From Arachnopeziza araneosa (taxonomy: Eukaryota; Ascomycota; Leotiomycetes; Helotiales; Arachnopezizaceae): a stretch of 64,000 nucleotides of DNA. The position numbers were made by a program, and so were the translations under genes. The notes beneath the pieces were generated by a model. That model was not told where the DNA came from, ran no database searches, and saw only the letters and a program-made list of their open reading frames with translations. Shown one piece after another: positions 35,422-47,177 of the stretch; within the stretch, counting starts at the first letter, position 1, and each line of letters opens with the position of its first letter. Location: NCBI GenBank assembly GCA_003988855.1, contig QYAI01000090.1, positions 62,001-126,000 on the forward strand, read 5' to 3'.

Positions 35422-38400
35422 ATGGCGGACCCAGTGTCAACAGTCAATGGGTTTTTGTCCCAGCCAGACTCGACTCAACCAGCAACGGTCAACACGGCAG
35501 TCTGGCAGGCCATCCTCGCCGACCAGAATCTTCGGGTGGTGACGGATAATACGACGCTGTCAACTCTGTCCATCGATGGCTCTGATGCCGTTGTTTATCT
35601 AAGATGGTCACCAAAATCTGGCAACACGGAGCTTTTGAGTTATGACTTCTCGTCAGAGCGGAACTCAAAGTACTTCGAGGATGATCCAGCACCGGAATCA
35701 GGATTGAAGAATTCCGCCCGCGTAGGCGATGGTTCCGAATGTAGGGGATTCTGATACTCCGTGGCAAAGAATTGAACGGCTGATCGAAATATTGTGGAAC
35801 AGCTGGGGTGATGTTACTGAACTCTTCTTCAGCGATCACCAGCGTCGCTTTACAGTCAAACATTCTACCAGCATTTGGGATCAATCAAGCAACCCACGCC
35901 CTTTTCTATAAGCTGCTGGCGATAGTCGATAGCACTAATGTGCTCACAGTTAACCTGAAACCAGCGCCGGACTGGGTTAAAGGGACGGATGGTAATGTCC
36001 TACAGCCTCTACAGCTACCTGCGGGATCAGATGTCGACTCAAGAAATCTCACAAACGCCATATGGTGCACAAACTCACCACCTCTACTTGCTGTCATTAT
36101 CGCCACAACCTACACCATAACTTTGAGCACTGAAAATGTCATAGACTGGCTGTCCAGCAATTTCGACGGCCTGTTGCCCTCAGACTGGGCGGGTTCGAGT
36201 AAACCTTTGACTTTTCAGGCTGACTTGACCCTCAGGCGCACTGCATCTTATCCGCAAGGCTGGACAGGAAAGTCCACAGACTTGCCTCCATTGGTAGACA
36301 CCAGCGTCAACATCGCGTTTCACTTAAGGACTTTCGATCTACATCTACATCTCGAAGGCGAAGAGATAATGGCATTGCTAGTACCGACAGGTAGTGGTAG
36401 TATCGCAAGTATGATCTCTGGAGCCTTCAATAACGACACTGGAGATAGTGATGTACTTCCAAGCTCCACTGGCTCAGACGATTCCAGTATCTTTCAAGAA
36501 GTCTTCAAGAATGTATATTTGTGGCACGTGGGACTATCGTTGGCTCTAGATCAATCTTCTTCATCGAATCCGGGCAGTTCGCTTTCGTGGAATTTTGGCC
36601 TTCTCACAGCACTGAAACTTGGCTCCGGCAATAATATAGTAGTTATAGCTTTTACTTATGATGGAGCTTCGAAAACTTTCGTTGGCCGCTTGCTCACGAA
36701 AACCGGTCTAATCCAGCAATCACAAGTACGAACTCCGTTGTGGGACCCTCGTGTCGATCCAATAGCCTCATTGAAATCAAATCAGCTGTGGGACGGCTTG
36801 TCAAATGGCATCGACTTACTGCAATTGATTGGAATTGACAGTTCAAGCTCACCACTTCCTTTGGTTCTGACGGAGGCACAGGTCTCGTTCACCAAAGGTA
36901 GTGGTGGCAGCGGCTCTGTCTTATATATCCATGGTCTCTTCACCAATGGAGCCTCAATTTCCAGCTCCGGTGTGGTCTTACCCTTCGCATGGACATCCTC
37001 GGCTATTGATGTCATGGTCACTACCGGCACTACGAAATCGTACTCAATCCAGCTTTCGGACGTATTTGTTCTTACAGGAAAGCCTTTACGTGGGGAAACA
37101 GATGCACCAACAGCTGTATTCTCTATCCTATTGCAATACGAAAAGAACGGGCCAACATCGCAATGGTCGATATTTGCTTCTGCAAGTGACCTTTCGGTGG
37201 GTTTGATTAGCTCTTTCTTGGACGCTGATGTGCAGGATGGTGCGATGGAAGTTTTAGGCAAGCTAAATCTGTCGTTACTTAGCGTTCAGTACGCGTTCTC
37301 GGGCAATCAGGCATCGTCATTCACTTTGATAGGAATTCTTAAGCTTGGGGATTTGGAGCTCGACCTCAGTTACTCCTCTGAAACATCGGGTCAAAATGAT
37401 TCAATGGGGACTTTCAAAGCTGTTCTTAGAGCCGGAAGTCCTAATTCAACAATCGCCTCTATTGCTGAGAGCATTGTTACTGGAGCTAGTGATAGGCTTC
37501 CGGATTTCGTCGGAAGCATTCCTGTCACAGCGGCCTCAGCTCCGGGCGCTGCTCCAACATGTCTTCTCGAAATGCAATCCGACAAGACATCGGATGGAAG
37601 ATCGACGCTGCTTACAGTGTGGTTATCTATCGGAGGTTTCACCTTGACATTCATGCAGTACAGAACAAGGGCCAAGGTGAGCACTGATAGTGTGCTGAAA
37701 CGTTACTTGAGAATATCAGTCGACCAAATTCCAATGATGGACAAAATACCGATTGTTGGTAGCATGCCTCAGCCCTTCGATCACCTTGAATATGTCTGGG
37801 TCGAGGACGAGAACTCAAAATTGACCGGGGCCGCAGCAGTAGATCCAACTCGACTTGGATTCACAAAAGACGATCTAGACACCATCAATAAACTTCAACC
37901 AGTGGAAATTCCACCTATCCAGGTCAAAGAGAGTGCACCAGCGAACAGTGGGAGTGGCTCAACCGTCCCAGCAGAAGGCAAGAGCCCGGTTCAAAGCAAG
38001 GCGACAACACCAACCGATATTATATTGGCACACGGACATCATTTTATTGTAGTCGTGCGAGGAAAAGTTGTGCTTGACCATGTTTTTGACACTAACAAAG
38101 CTGATAGCACAGGTAGCGATCCACCTAGTGGCGGGAGTCAGCAGACTGTCCACGCAGCGGCCGGGACGTCAAATTCGGAGGCTCCTGTGGCAGAAGCGAA
38201 GCCGACCAAAGGAGATACAACTACGGCCGCAGGTCCCTTGTCAATCAGCGCGGTTACACTACAATACAAAAAGGGACATTTGCTTGTAACTCTCGATGCT
38301 ACACTCAAACTAGGACCCCTTGTATTCTCCGTTGTAGGCTTTACACTCGATATCAATTTATCCGGTGTCAAACTAGATCATCTCGCGGATATCGTCACGA

Positions 38401-40880
38401 ACGGATTGATTGAAGCAAGTCTGCACGGTATGGAAGTTGGTGTGACTCAAGGCCCTCTTACGCTGAAGGGTGTGTTTGTTCATGATAAGACTGCGGCAGG
38501 CGAATCTTATCGCGGTGGCATCGCTGTTGGTTTCAAGGCCTGGCAGGTCTTGGCGATTGGTGAATACTTTGTGCATCTTGACGCTAATGGTAATGAGGAC
38601 TACAAGGCCGTTTTTGTGTCAGTACCATTTCTCTACTACACTGAATTATTCTCAGGGTATTCGCTGACATCTGGCTAGGTATGGAAAACTCGATGGGCCA
38701 TTAGTCGAGCTGGAGTTTGCCACTATCTCTGGTGTACGAGTCGGTTTCGGCTACAACTATGCCATTCGAATGCCTGGGCTACAAGAGCTAACATCCTTCC
38801 CGTTGATCTCTGATTCTGGCATAAATGGATCAGGCAATGATCCTTCAGCCGTACTTGAGGCGTTTAGGGGAGGAAGTAACCCATTTGTATACGTCAAGAA
38901 AGGCTCCGGCTGGTTCGCAGCCGGCATGACAATAACAGCATTTGATCTATTGACTCTGACAACTGTACTTGTCATGGACATTGACGATGGCGAAACAAAC
39001 CCAAACGAGAAAGGAGTCATCATCGCCTTATTTGCTGACGGTATCTTCCAAATGGAGCCGCTCGTAACCCCAGATCTCTCATTGTTTTATATCGAGTTGG
39101 TGGTCAAGGTCGAGTTGAATTTTGTCAATGGGTACATTGCAGCCGATGCATCGTTGGCTCCGGCATCCCACATTTATGTCCCGATGGCCCATTTGACGGG
39201 ACAGGCTTCGTTCTACATGTGGTTTGGCAACAACCCTCATGCCGGTGATTGGGTGGCATCTGTTGGTGGTTATTCGAGAGGATATCAACCTGCCGATTGG
39301 TATCCTAGACCAGCACGATGTGGTCTCAGTTTCACCGTAGGTGACAACATTCAAATGATCGGCCAGATATATTGCGCAGTCACGCCGAAATGCGCAATGG
39401 CAGGCGGATCTCTACACCTCTCGTTGTCGGTTGGTCCTGTCTCAGCCTATGCTGATCTAATCCTTGATGCGTTTATTAACTTCAAGCCTTTCCACTTCCG
39501 CGCCGAAATCTCCCTGTCAATTGGAGTTGAGTGTGACATCGGTAAGTTTAGCCTGGCAAGATGGATTTCGCTCATCAACTAACTATAACTCCTCAAACAG
39601 ATATCTTATTTGTGCACATACACATCTCGATTAGCCTTGGAGCAGACCTTGTAGTCTGGGGTCCTCACGACTTTGGCGGACGTGCTCGCGTTCATTTCTG
39701 GTTCTTTGGATTTGACGTCTCTTTTGGTGCAGACGAGGACTCCAACGCCAAAAATCCAATCATGCTTCCTGAATTTGTTCAAATGGTCATTAAGCCAGGA
39801 CCTGCGAACAGCGCTCCGCCAAGTGACACAATTGGCACCACAGGCGGAACGAGTACCACGCATAAATACAGCGTGGAAGACGGCGTTGCTCCACAGTTCG
39901 TGCCCCCTGCCGATGGGAATAATTTCCCATCCACCGGTGCCACCAGCGAATGGTTTGTTCTGGCCGCAACGCTGTCCATTCGTGTGGACTGTGGTTTTGC
40001 ATTGAGTCAAGCTTTCCTTGAGCAACTTCCCGGCACCACTCACAAGGAGATTGTCTTGCCTAATCAACAGAGCACCCCCGCTGTCTATTCATGGCCGATG
40101 CATTGCAACCAAGCCCAGACCATCAATTCAGTCATGCACATCACTATTCGCAAGGTAGTGAACCAAGAAATCCAAGATCACTTCAAAGCTGAGCTTGTGC
40201 TCAAAAGCGCGTCCAAAGCACTGTGGTCAATCTGGGATTCGCAGCTCGATCCATTACATGCCGATGTAACACCTGACCATTTGAAGGATGCAAAAGATGC
40301 TACAGTTAATCTTGTGCAAGGCGTTCGCATCCTCCCTCCTGATCCAATGCGAGCCCAGAGCAAGATTATTGACTTTGATGCGACAGCGGCCATGAAATAT
40401 ACCATTCCTTACCAGCCTCCCTTGCCCGTAAAAGAAGTTGCAAACGAAGATTTCCAATCCTCGTACTTTGAAGATCTAGATGCAAAAGGAGTCCAGGTTG
40501 GGGGCGTCAAGAGATGGGACGATTTCAAAGACCTATGGCAATCGACCGCCTCGACATCTGCAGTTACGGCATTGAGCGGGCCACCGGAGTCTCAAGCCGT
40601 GGTTGACATTCGTCAAGCAGTCACTGATTTGCTCGCAGACGTCTGTGAGTGGCAGATCCGTCCTCCTGACCAGATGGCTAAAAACACTCCTACACCTCCC
40701 GCATCAGGACTTGTCGTACCCGCTGGGACAACTCTACCCACCATGCGGACTGGTCTACCTAATGCACCGCGAACACTCACTGATGGACGTACGGATTGGC
40801 AGCTATTAGGATCGCAGCCGAGTGAGATGATAGGATTGTTGGATGTTTACTACCCGTCTCTGCCGTATGTGTGCGGTTGA
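35422..40880 (+). CDS. DUF6603-type giant protein E (1758 aa)
   Basis: Four exons: 35422-35740, 35803-38617, 38679-39541 and 39601-40880 (introns 62, 61 and 59 nt; donors GTAGGG, GTCAGT and GTAAGT). The product is 1758 residues without signal peptide. The segment from about residue 750 (MPQPFDHLEYVWVED) to about 1370 matches my memory of DUF6603: VTLQYKKGHLLVTLDATLKL, then GKLDGPLVELEFATISGV, GFGYN, SLSVGPVSAYADLILDAF, INFKPFHFRAEISLSIGV, and a GRARVHFWFFGFDVSFGAD end. It consists almost entirely of amphipathic beta strands, so an extended beta structure is likely. A low-complexity linker rich in Ser/Thr/Pro/Ala lies at about 820-915. The first 600 residues are also beta-rich and carry repeated GxLxLxxLxxxY-like units. 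DUF6603 occurs in bacteria and fungi; its function is unknown to me. The ATG at 35422 is the first in the open frame. Confidence 0.87.
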
Positions 40881-41434
40881 GATACGAAATTGTCTTAAGA
40901 ACGGCAACAAGTCCTTGTCTGCTTTAAATGGGTGCTTTCAGGTGCTTCACTTGTAGTCTTGCTCGAAATTAAACATCTTGAAATCTCTTTCTTCGCCGTA
41001 GCTCTGTGATTCTTTACACCCCAATATATGAGCATATCTTCTACTTGATTGGCCAGTTTGGAAATTGTAGCTTGTCCTGTAAAGACTATCTTCTTTCTAT
41101 CGCTCAGCTGATCATGCTTTCATTACCTGATTTGAACCAGATCTCTCGTGCTCCAACTTATTGGTACTGCAATTCGAGACTTTTATCTTCCTGATATCAT
41201 TATCGTGTCTTGAGGTACTGTGCAGAGATTTAACCGCGGTCTACATTGATGACAGACATGGCTCAAGTAAGTTAAGTTATTGTTACATGAAATGTGTAAG
41301 AAGTCTGGACCCATTGAAGGCTTATTTTAGTAAGTATGCTCTTTTTTAATCCCTGAACGCAAATAACGTGGGACTTATAGTTTTAGCAGACTACGAATAT
41401 CCTACCGTGAGTTATTTAATACACGACGTGTCTA
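40881..41434. other. Intergenic between giant block and HET pseudogene
   Basis: About 550 bp of AT-rich DNA between convergent 3' ends. Short frames of about 62 codons have no features. Confidence 0.5.
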
Positions 41435-43466
41435 TCAAATGATGACAAAATCTTCCACTTTACATTTACCTTCCTGAACCAACTTGAAGGCTTCTCCTTC
41501 CATTATACCCTAGATATATGTCTCGCCTATGATTTGGTAATTCGCCCCAGTTTTTCTCAAAATCATTGGTGTGCTACAGCCAAACAGCACCACAATCGAG
41601 TCCCCTTTCCTCGGCAGTGCCTCATCTACATACTGCCAGTCCGGTGCCCAGCCCCAGTATCCACTCTCCGTCGTCATAAACCTGCGATAGAGTGTCGTAT
41701 GGCCGAACCTCCTATAAGCTCCCATCAGGACCTTGAGGTCGGCATCCCCGGGAACCTCTTCCGTGAAATAATCTCCGAGTGGACGATCATGGAGCCAAAA
41801 TATTTTATTTGCTTGTACCCAGTTTGACCATCGATTGTGGTACATGCCTTCGAGAATCATTTCGGCCCAATGGATCCTGTCGAAATTATCAAAGGCCTTG
41901 TCATTTTCGGAGGGTAGATCCAAGATGCCCTCATGCACGCTGGAAGCTCTGTTGCCAGAAAGATCTCGGTCCCCGATTAGAGCGGTATACAAGGCTCTCT
42001 TGTCAGACTCAGACGCGCCGTATATACTCGTGTGATTGGTTGGCTGGATGATGGTGTCGGAATCCCAGTCCCAATCATAACCATACTGACTAGCACCCAA
42101 GCCGTCAATTCGATTCAAAATGAATCCTGAGCATTTGAGTCGGGTACTCTTATCATCAAAAGAAAATTTCGGAAGCATTCCGCAGCCAGCGTTGTAGGGC
42201 CTCGGCAGGTCTGCCTCTCTAGAGTGAAAGCCTGCTGTCCAATCTGGCACTCAAGATGGCCGTTCAAAATTGCCCCACAGTCTGCACTCCCTGAGTATCT
42301 CAAGATTTCCATCCGCCTGAATAAATGCGGAGGCTACTGTGGTGAACACAGCCCCTGGTTCTAGTGTGTAGTCGGGTATGATCTGATCCCTAACTTTATT
42401 GCTTAGCATTCCGAGAAGTCCATAAACTTTGTCTCTTGGATCCGTAGACACGGCTCTATCCGCAACCTCCAACAACTTTTCCGCTCTCAGATCTCCGCCC
42501 TCTTCGATCCTATGCACCGTCAGACCTCCAACACTCCTCGAAATATGATGGAAATTAACACTGTCCCAGGTGTTCATTGGTTGCCATCCCATTGCTGCGC
42601 GCTCACGGTCCAGCAGCCTGTTTTTTGTTGAGTATAAGTATTTGCCAATCATATTTATCCCATTCCTCACCACACTCCACATTATCTTGGCTGTACCACA
42701 GATCATCACCACATCCATTACTGCCAAGACCACTTCCTGCAAGATCCACAAACGTGCCCAGTACGGTCTCTCCACGAGCTCATACAATGGGACCCAAACT
42801 TCACTTCCGAGATAATCTGGGTTCTCAGCCAGTAAACCCACCAACTCTTCCCCTTTTGCTTCATGTCCATAGTAAAGGGCCATTTTTTTCGAGAAGTCCC
42901 AATGCTCTGTCGCTTCCATTTACCTCGGGTCCAAGCCATGTGACCACTGTCCAGGCAGAACCGTATATTTGTTCCATTCTTTTGACTTCTTGGCCACGCT
43001 CTACAACGTCAACTTGATTGATACATATAGCATCAATCCAGAGCTTCATTCCGCCGGGGCCAAACCAGTTATTGAGACGGAAAGCTTGGAGCGCGGCCGC
43101 AAGGTTGGTGGTCACTCTGATTGGTTGTTCGTTAACGAGGACATCGACGGTATCATCAGGATTACCCCATGCATATGACAATGCCGCAAAATCTCCCCAG
43201 TTGTAACGTGCAGATCTCGGTATTTTCGTGTCATTGATAGAGGGGTGAGGAAGAGGCTGCGATGCTGCCCAGCTTGTAAGCAATTTTTGTGGAGTCCGAG
43301 CGAGCGAGCCAGCTACGTGGGGTTGATATGCACTTGTGTAGTCAATAAATGAAACAGTGGAAAGTTCGCATTGAATTGAACTTGACTGGTCATTTGACGG
43401 GAGAATAGTGAGCATACGTATCTCATGTCTCTTTTCGTTAAGCCGTTGCAAGGATCGAAGAGCCAT
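41435..43466 (-). pseudogene. HET domain pseudogene with three disabling lesions
   Basis: Minus-strand HET gene starting at ATG 43466, with the hallmark blocks FAALSYAWGNP, LWIDAICINQVDVVERG, YWARLWILQEV, STDPRDKVYGLLGML and PDWTAG in order. Three breaks are visible. First, the frame changes at a seven-base homopolymer (T7 on the plus strand at 42883-42889); one extra base explains it, because the HET sequence reads on in the next frame. Second, an in-frame TGA at 42251-42253 falls where HET proteins normally have Trp in the PSW-PDW motif. Third, an in-frame TAG at 41510-41512 precedes the usual C-terminal GIMEGEAF motif. The last natural stop is at 41435. Introns cannot explain the last two, which lie inside conserved motifs. 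An ordinary HET function is unlikely, although an N-terminal domain fragment of about 200 residues could still be made. Confidence 0.85.
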
Positions 43467-44714
43467 TATGTTAGCTCATGAAGTCGTTAAGTTGAAGAGA
43501 GATTATATCAACAAACTTCTTCGAAAACTGAATTCAAAAATGTGGAGTTTGAGGCATGATATATGATTCCGATACATGCCTACACACCTTTGTATGTTGT
43601 CCAGTCCGAACAGAACGAATGTAATGAGAAACTCTCTTCGTTAAAGAATTTGTGGCTTTTGAAACTTGCAGGATTCCCAGTGCTTGGCTTCATGCGCAGT
43701 TTTGGCGAGGCGTTATTCCCCCTTTAGGAACTCGCAATCCCAGTTAATCTCACCATTCTTGATACCGAACGGAAAAGATTAGTGAATCAGATTATATTTC
43801 CACAGCACATCTTACTTTTGATACTCCTCAAGGTACGGCATATGTTCACTAATCTTTTCTGACAAGCATAATAAGCAGAGGAGCAAATTGCGGAATGGTT
43901 ATTGCGTGTAAGGTGGCTTTGAGTCACATGCTGTTATGTATGAATATGACAGTGGGCTTCCAGAGCCTCGATAAAAGCAAACCGATCGTCTCTTAAAACA
44001 GAATCTTCGATGAAAGAGCGATTTCCCGGATGAGCGTTTTGCTGTGCTCTCCTTTTTAGATCTCAGCTAATTCTTCAAATCTTCGACAAAGTAAATAAAT
44101 CAACCAAGCACAACAAAATAAACCTTTAATTGACTACCAGTCATCTTCGCTTAATATGTAGATCTATTGGTTTTTAAGAGAAGTGCCTGATTTGCTAAAG
44201 GATCATAAAGAGCGACACTGAGAAACCAAAGCCGCAGACAGTAGGCTCTGTGTAGGTCACGTGACCTGGTGTCGACCCTCTCTGGTCAACTTAATCTCTT
44301 ATGCTAATTAAACTCAAGATCTTGTCTAGTCAGAACTATGCAGTAAAGAATTTAGATCCAACCCATAGTTTGCCTACCATAGCTACAAACACCTCTTGAA
44401 TGTAAAGCATTCTGAAAAGTGACTCGCTTACATAAAGATACGTGAGGAAAGCACAACCTCCAATTGGACGCTTCGATGGCTGAGTCTCATGGCGCCGACA
44501 GCCTCATGCTCTGGAACTGTATTGGAAATGTTTGAGGCTGGGCAAGGTATGCTGAGTCATCGTGTATGGTATCACCTGTACCTCTGTAATAGGTATGTTG
44601 GAGAACAGCATTCATTCTCACTCACGTTCCGTTCCCATTTGAAGACTCAGAGAGACCTCTGGATTTATCTATCACCCAGTCAGAGCGAGCAATTCTTATC
44701 AATATCTCGCAACG
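43467..44714. other. Intergenic between two divergent HET loci
   Basis: About 1.25 kb of AT-rich DNA separating the starts of the HET pseudogene (minus) and the intact HET gene (plus). It contains the 14-bp perfect palindrome at 44254-44267. No open frame looks like a gene. Confidence 0.5.
44254..44267. promoter_or_regulatory. Perfect 14-bp palindrome with CACGTG core
   Basis: AGGTCACGTGACCT reads identically on both strands. The TCACGTGA core is a classic bHLH-factor site in fungi. It lies about 450 bp upstream of the intact HET gene. Function is inferred from the motif alone. Confidence 0.35.
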
Positions 44715-46679
44715 ATGAGGCGGCTCACAAGAATCCTTAAGCAGAAGAAGGAAGTTGAAATGAGGCCGTCTGTCGACCCAAATGTGTATCATTACGACAA
44801 GCTTGCCGAAGGGCAAATTCGACTTCTCGTGCTTGGTCGCAAAGCCGAACAGTACTGCTATGGCACTGCGACGGTGAAACAGCACTCTGTACCCTTATAT
44901 ACGGCTCTATCATACACTTGGGGTAACCCAACCATAACGGACCATGTCGAACTTGACGGTAAGCGATTTGGAATTCGCGCCAATCTCAAAGATGCATTAA
45001 CAGCGATCCACTCAAGGCATATGCAGGGACAAATGGGTGCAGATGACAGTCTTTTCCTCTGGGTTGATGCTCTCTGCATCAATCAAGCCGACGATCCAGA
45101 AGCCCTAGACGAGCGCAGCAAGCAGGTCGACATAATGAAGAGTATATACGAGTCGGCGGCAGAGGTTTTCGTCTGGCTTGGCAAACCCCAGTGCGAGAAG
45201 TCCAACAAGCTAGCATTTATCAAGATGCGGGTTCTGGGCGGTGCGTATGACGAAGCCGAACGAAACATTTGGACCAATGAAGAGAACTTCAACTCGTCGT
45301 CCTTTGAGTACGACTTTATCACTCTGACGAAGAAGCCAAACATTCAACTTTTGTTCACGGAAAATGAGGATACCCAAGCCTGGAACGGCGTCCTCGATAT
45401 ATGGCAAAGCTCCTGGTGGGACAGGACATGGATTATCCAAGAAGCAACAGTCCCCGGCTTGCTCGCAGATGATGGCGCAAGTATTTATTACCAATATCCT
45501 GTGCGCTTCGCTTTCGGCGACGAAGATACCGACTGGAAATCCATCGCAGCGATCCATATGTTTTGCAGACACCGGGATGATGTGCCGGCATCTCAAACAT
45601 ATCTCCAAACAAGGCACAGTTCATTGGAAGAGCTTTACTTTTTCCGCCGCTTGCGCAACTCGCCAGACAATTCTCGGTCCCTTTTAGAGGTACTGGAGCA
45701 TGCAAGATATGCTCAGTGCACTGATCCCAGAGATAAAGTGTATGCTCCACAAGCTCTATGTGCAAGCACTCCTTCGCCCATTACGATCGACTACAAGTCG
45801 AAAAGTTACTCAGATGTCTGTAGAGACGTAGTCGATTTCTGCCTTACCCAACAAGGTGACGAATTAAGCTTCCTTGGGCACACAGTCATGAGTCCTCCTA
45901 CCGCTCCGACGAGCGGTAGCATCCTGCCTAGTTGGATCCCCGACTGGTCGGAGCAGCTCAGTGTCAACCCTATTCCCAAAAGACTGATGACAGGAGACGT
46001 CTTAAAAGCCTCCTTGCCCTCGAATCTGCATGAAGCTCTCCCACCAGAATACAAGTCGACGAGTGCTGAAGCAGCCTTACCCGACAGTCGGACATTTAAA
46101 GCGAGTGGTGACCACAAATGCGCGGCACGCATCAGTGGAAGCTCCCTCTTCCTCAAAGGCACACGCATCGGAGCCATAAAAGCAGTTTCCAAGTGGATCA
46201 TCGGAGAGAATTTAGAGATATCGCAAGAGATGGTGCCGTGGATAATGGCCTTGACTAGTGGCGGCTGCGGACTTGTTCAGATCAAGTGCACCCTGGCCAG
46301 CCTTCGCGACATGGACTTGGAATACTCGTCCCTCGACAGACCCGAGAGGCGCGTATATCGTACTGATTCGTGGGAGATCCCGAATGATATGGAGAGAGAC
46401 GAGCTGAGAAAGCAGCTGGGCGCGAGAGGCAGATCTAATTGGACGGGTCGCCAGGTCTGTCAGTCAGAGCAAGGACTGCTTGGCGTGGTTCCATTGGCGG
46501 CGGAACCAGGTGATGAGGTATACGTCTTTGCGGGTGGTCAAGTGCTTTATGTGATCCGACGGCATGAGGGTCCGCGGCCTCAATTCGCTTATGTTGGCGA
46601 GGCGTACTTTTATGGTGCGATGGATGGCATAGCCGTTGCAAAGCCTGATCTTACGTGGAATGACATCGAGCTGGTTTGA
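44715..46679 (+). CDS. HET domain protein, intact
   Basis: A 654-residue HET protein in a single exon. Hallmarks in order: YTALSYTWGNPTITD (about residue 62), LFLWVDALCINQADD, VFVWLGKP, WWDRTWIIQEA, CTDPRDKVYAPQAL, LPSWIPDWS, then the C-terminal block with QGLLGVVPLAAEPGDEVYVF and VGEAYFYGAMDG. All three parts of a large HET protein are present and no stop or frame change interrupts them. In the DPRDK block the usual LLGL is replaced by APQAL. The first ATG of the frame is used; a second ATG at 44760 is possible. The divergent neighbour is a dead HET gene, and a truncated HET gene follows on the other strand, so this is the only clearly functional HET gene of the cluster at 41-48 kb. Confidence 0.93.
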   Translation: MRRLTRILKQKKEVEMRPSVDPNVYHYDKLAEGQIRLLVLGRKAEQYCYGTATVKQHSVPLYTALSYTWGNPTITDHVELDGKRFGIRANLKDALTAIHSRHMQGQMGADDSLFLWVDALCINQADDPEALDERSKQVDIMKSIYESAAEVFVWLGKPQCEKSNKLAFIKMRVLGGAYDEAERNIWTNEENFNSSSFEYDFITLTKKPNIQLLFTENEDTQAWNGVLDIWQSSWWDRTWIIQEATVPGLLADDGASIYYQYPVRFAFGDEDTDWKSIAAIHMFCRHRDDVPASQTYLQTRHSSLEELYFFRRLRNSPDNSRSLLEVLEHARYAQCTDPRDKVYAPQALCASTPSPITIDYKSKSYSDVCRDVVDFCLTQQGDELSFLGHTVMSPPTAPTSGSILPSWIPDWSEQLSVNPIPKRLMTGDVLKASLPSNLHEALPPEYKSTSAEAALPDSRTFKASGDHKCAARISGSSLFLKGTRIGAIKAVSKWIIGENLEISQEMVPWIMALTSGGCGLVQIKCTLASLRDMDLEYSSLDRPERRVYRTDSWEIPNDMERDELRKQLGARGRSNWTGRQVCQSEQGLLGVVPLAAEPGDEVYVFAGGQVLYVIRRHEGPRPQFAYVGEAYFYGAMDGIAVAKPDLTWNDIELV

Positions 46680-47177
46680 TATTGGCGTGCACGTTTGTAT
46701 TTATTAAGTTCAGTTCGGCAGCGACTCATGATCGACATCGGATCGTCTCAATTAAGAGATGCTCCGAATATAGACCCAGTGCACTCCAGATAAACGTCCA
46801 TTAGCTGTATTTGCTCACAGTTCATGATATGGATTGATCTCAACTCCAGTCTTTACACATATTCTAGGAAAACCAGAAACGGAATGTCAGGCAATTGTGG
46901 ATGAATGATGATACCGTCCTGAAGGAGAATGCCCTTCCCAAAGACGCTATTCGCTCTATGCTAAGCCCACTGTTCATTTCTCATCTAAATTAGAAGGCTT
47001 ATATTTTTAGTTGAACGAATTTCAACAATTCTCACATACACATTAGCAAAATGAGACGCAGAGCCTTGCCTCAAGACCCAAGAGAACGTCTTCTACAGAG
47101 ACCTTGGAGAATACAAACACTTTCCTGATCAAAATTTAGTTCAATATCATCACCGTATGCCTAACTCTTAGCCCTGT
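46680..47177. other. Intergenic between convergent HET loci
   Basis: About 500 bp of AT-rich sequence between two convergent HET coding regions. The part nearest 47177 may contain decayed 3' coding DNA of the truncated HET gene, but I cannot align it to anything. Confidence 0.4.

Noticed and set aside
42860..42930. An intron (donor GTAAAT after the GPE residues) to explain the frame change in the HET pseudogene
   Set aside because: The reading through this stretch is typical HET sequence up to the A-run, and two further in-frame stops inside conserved motifs remain unexplained.
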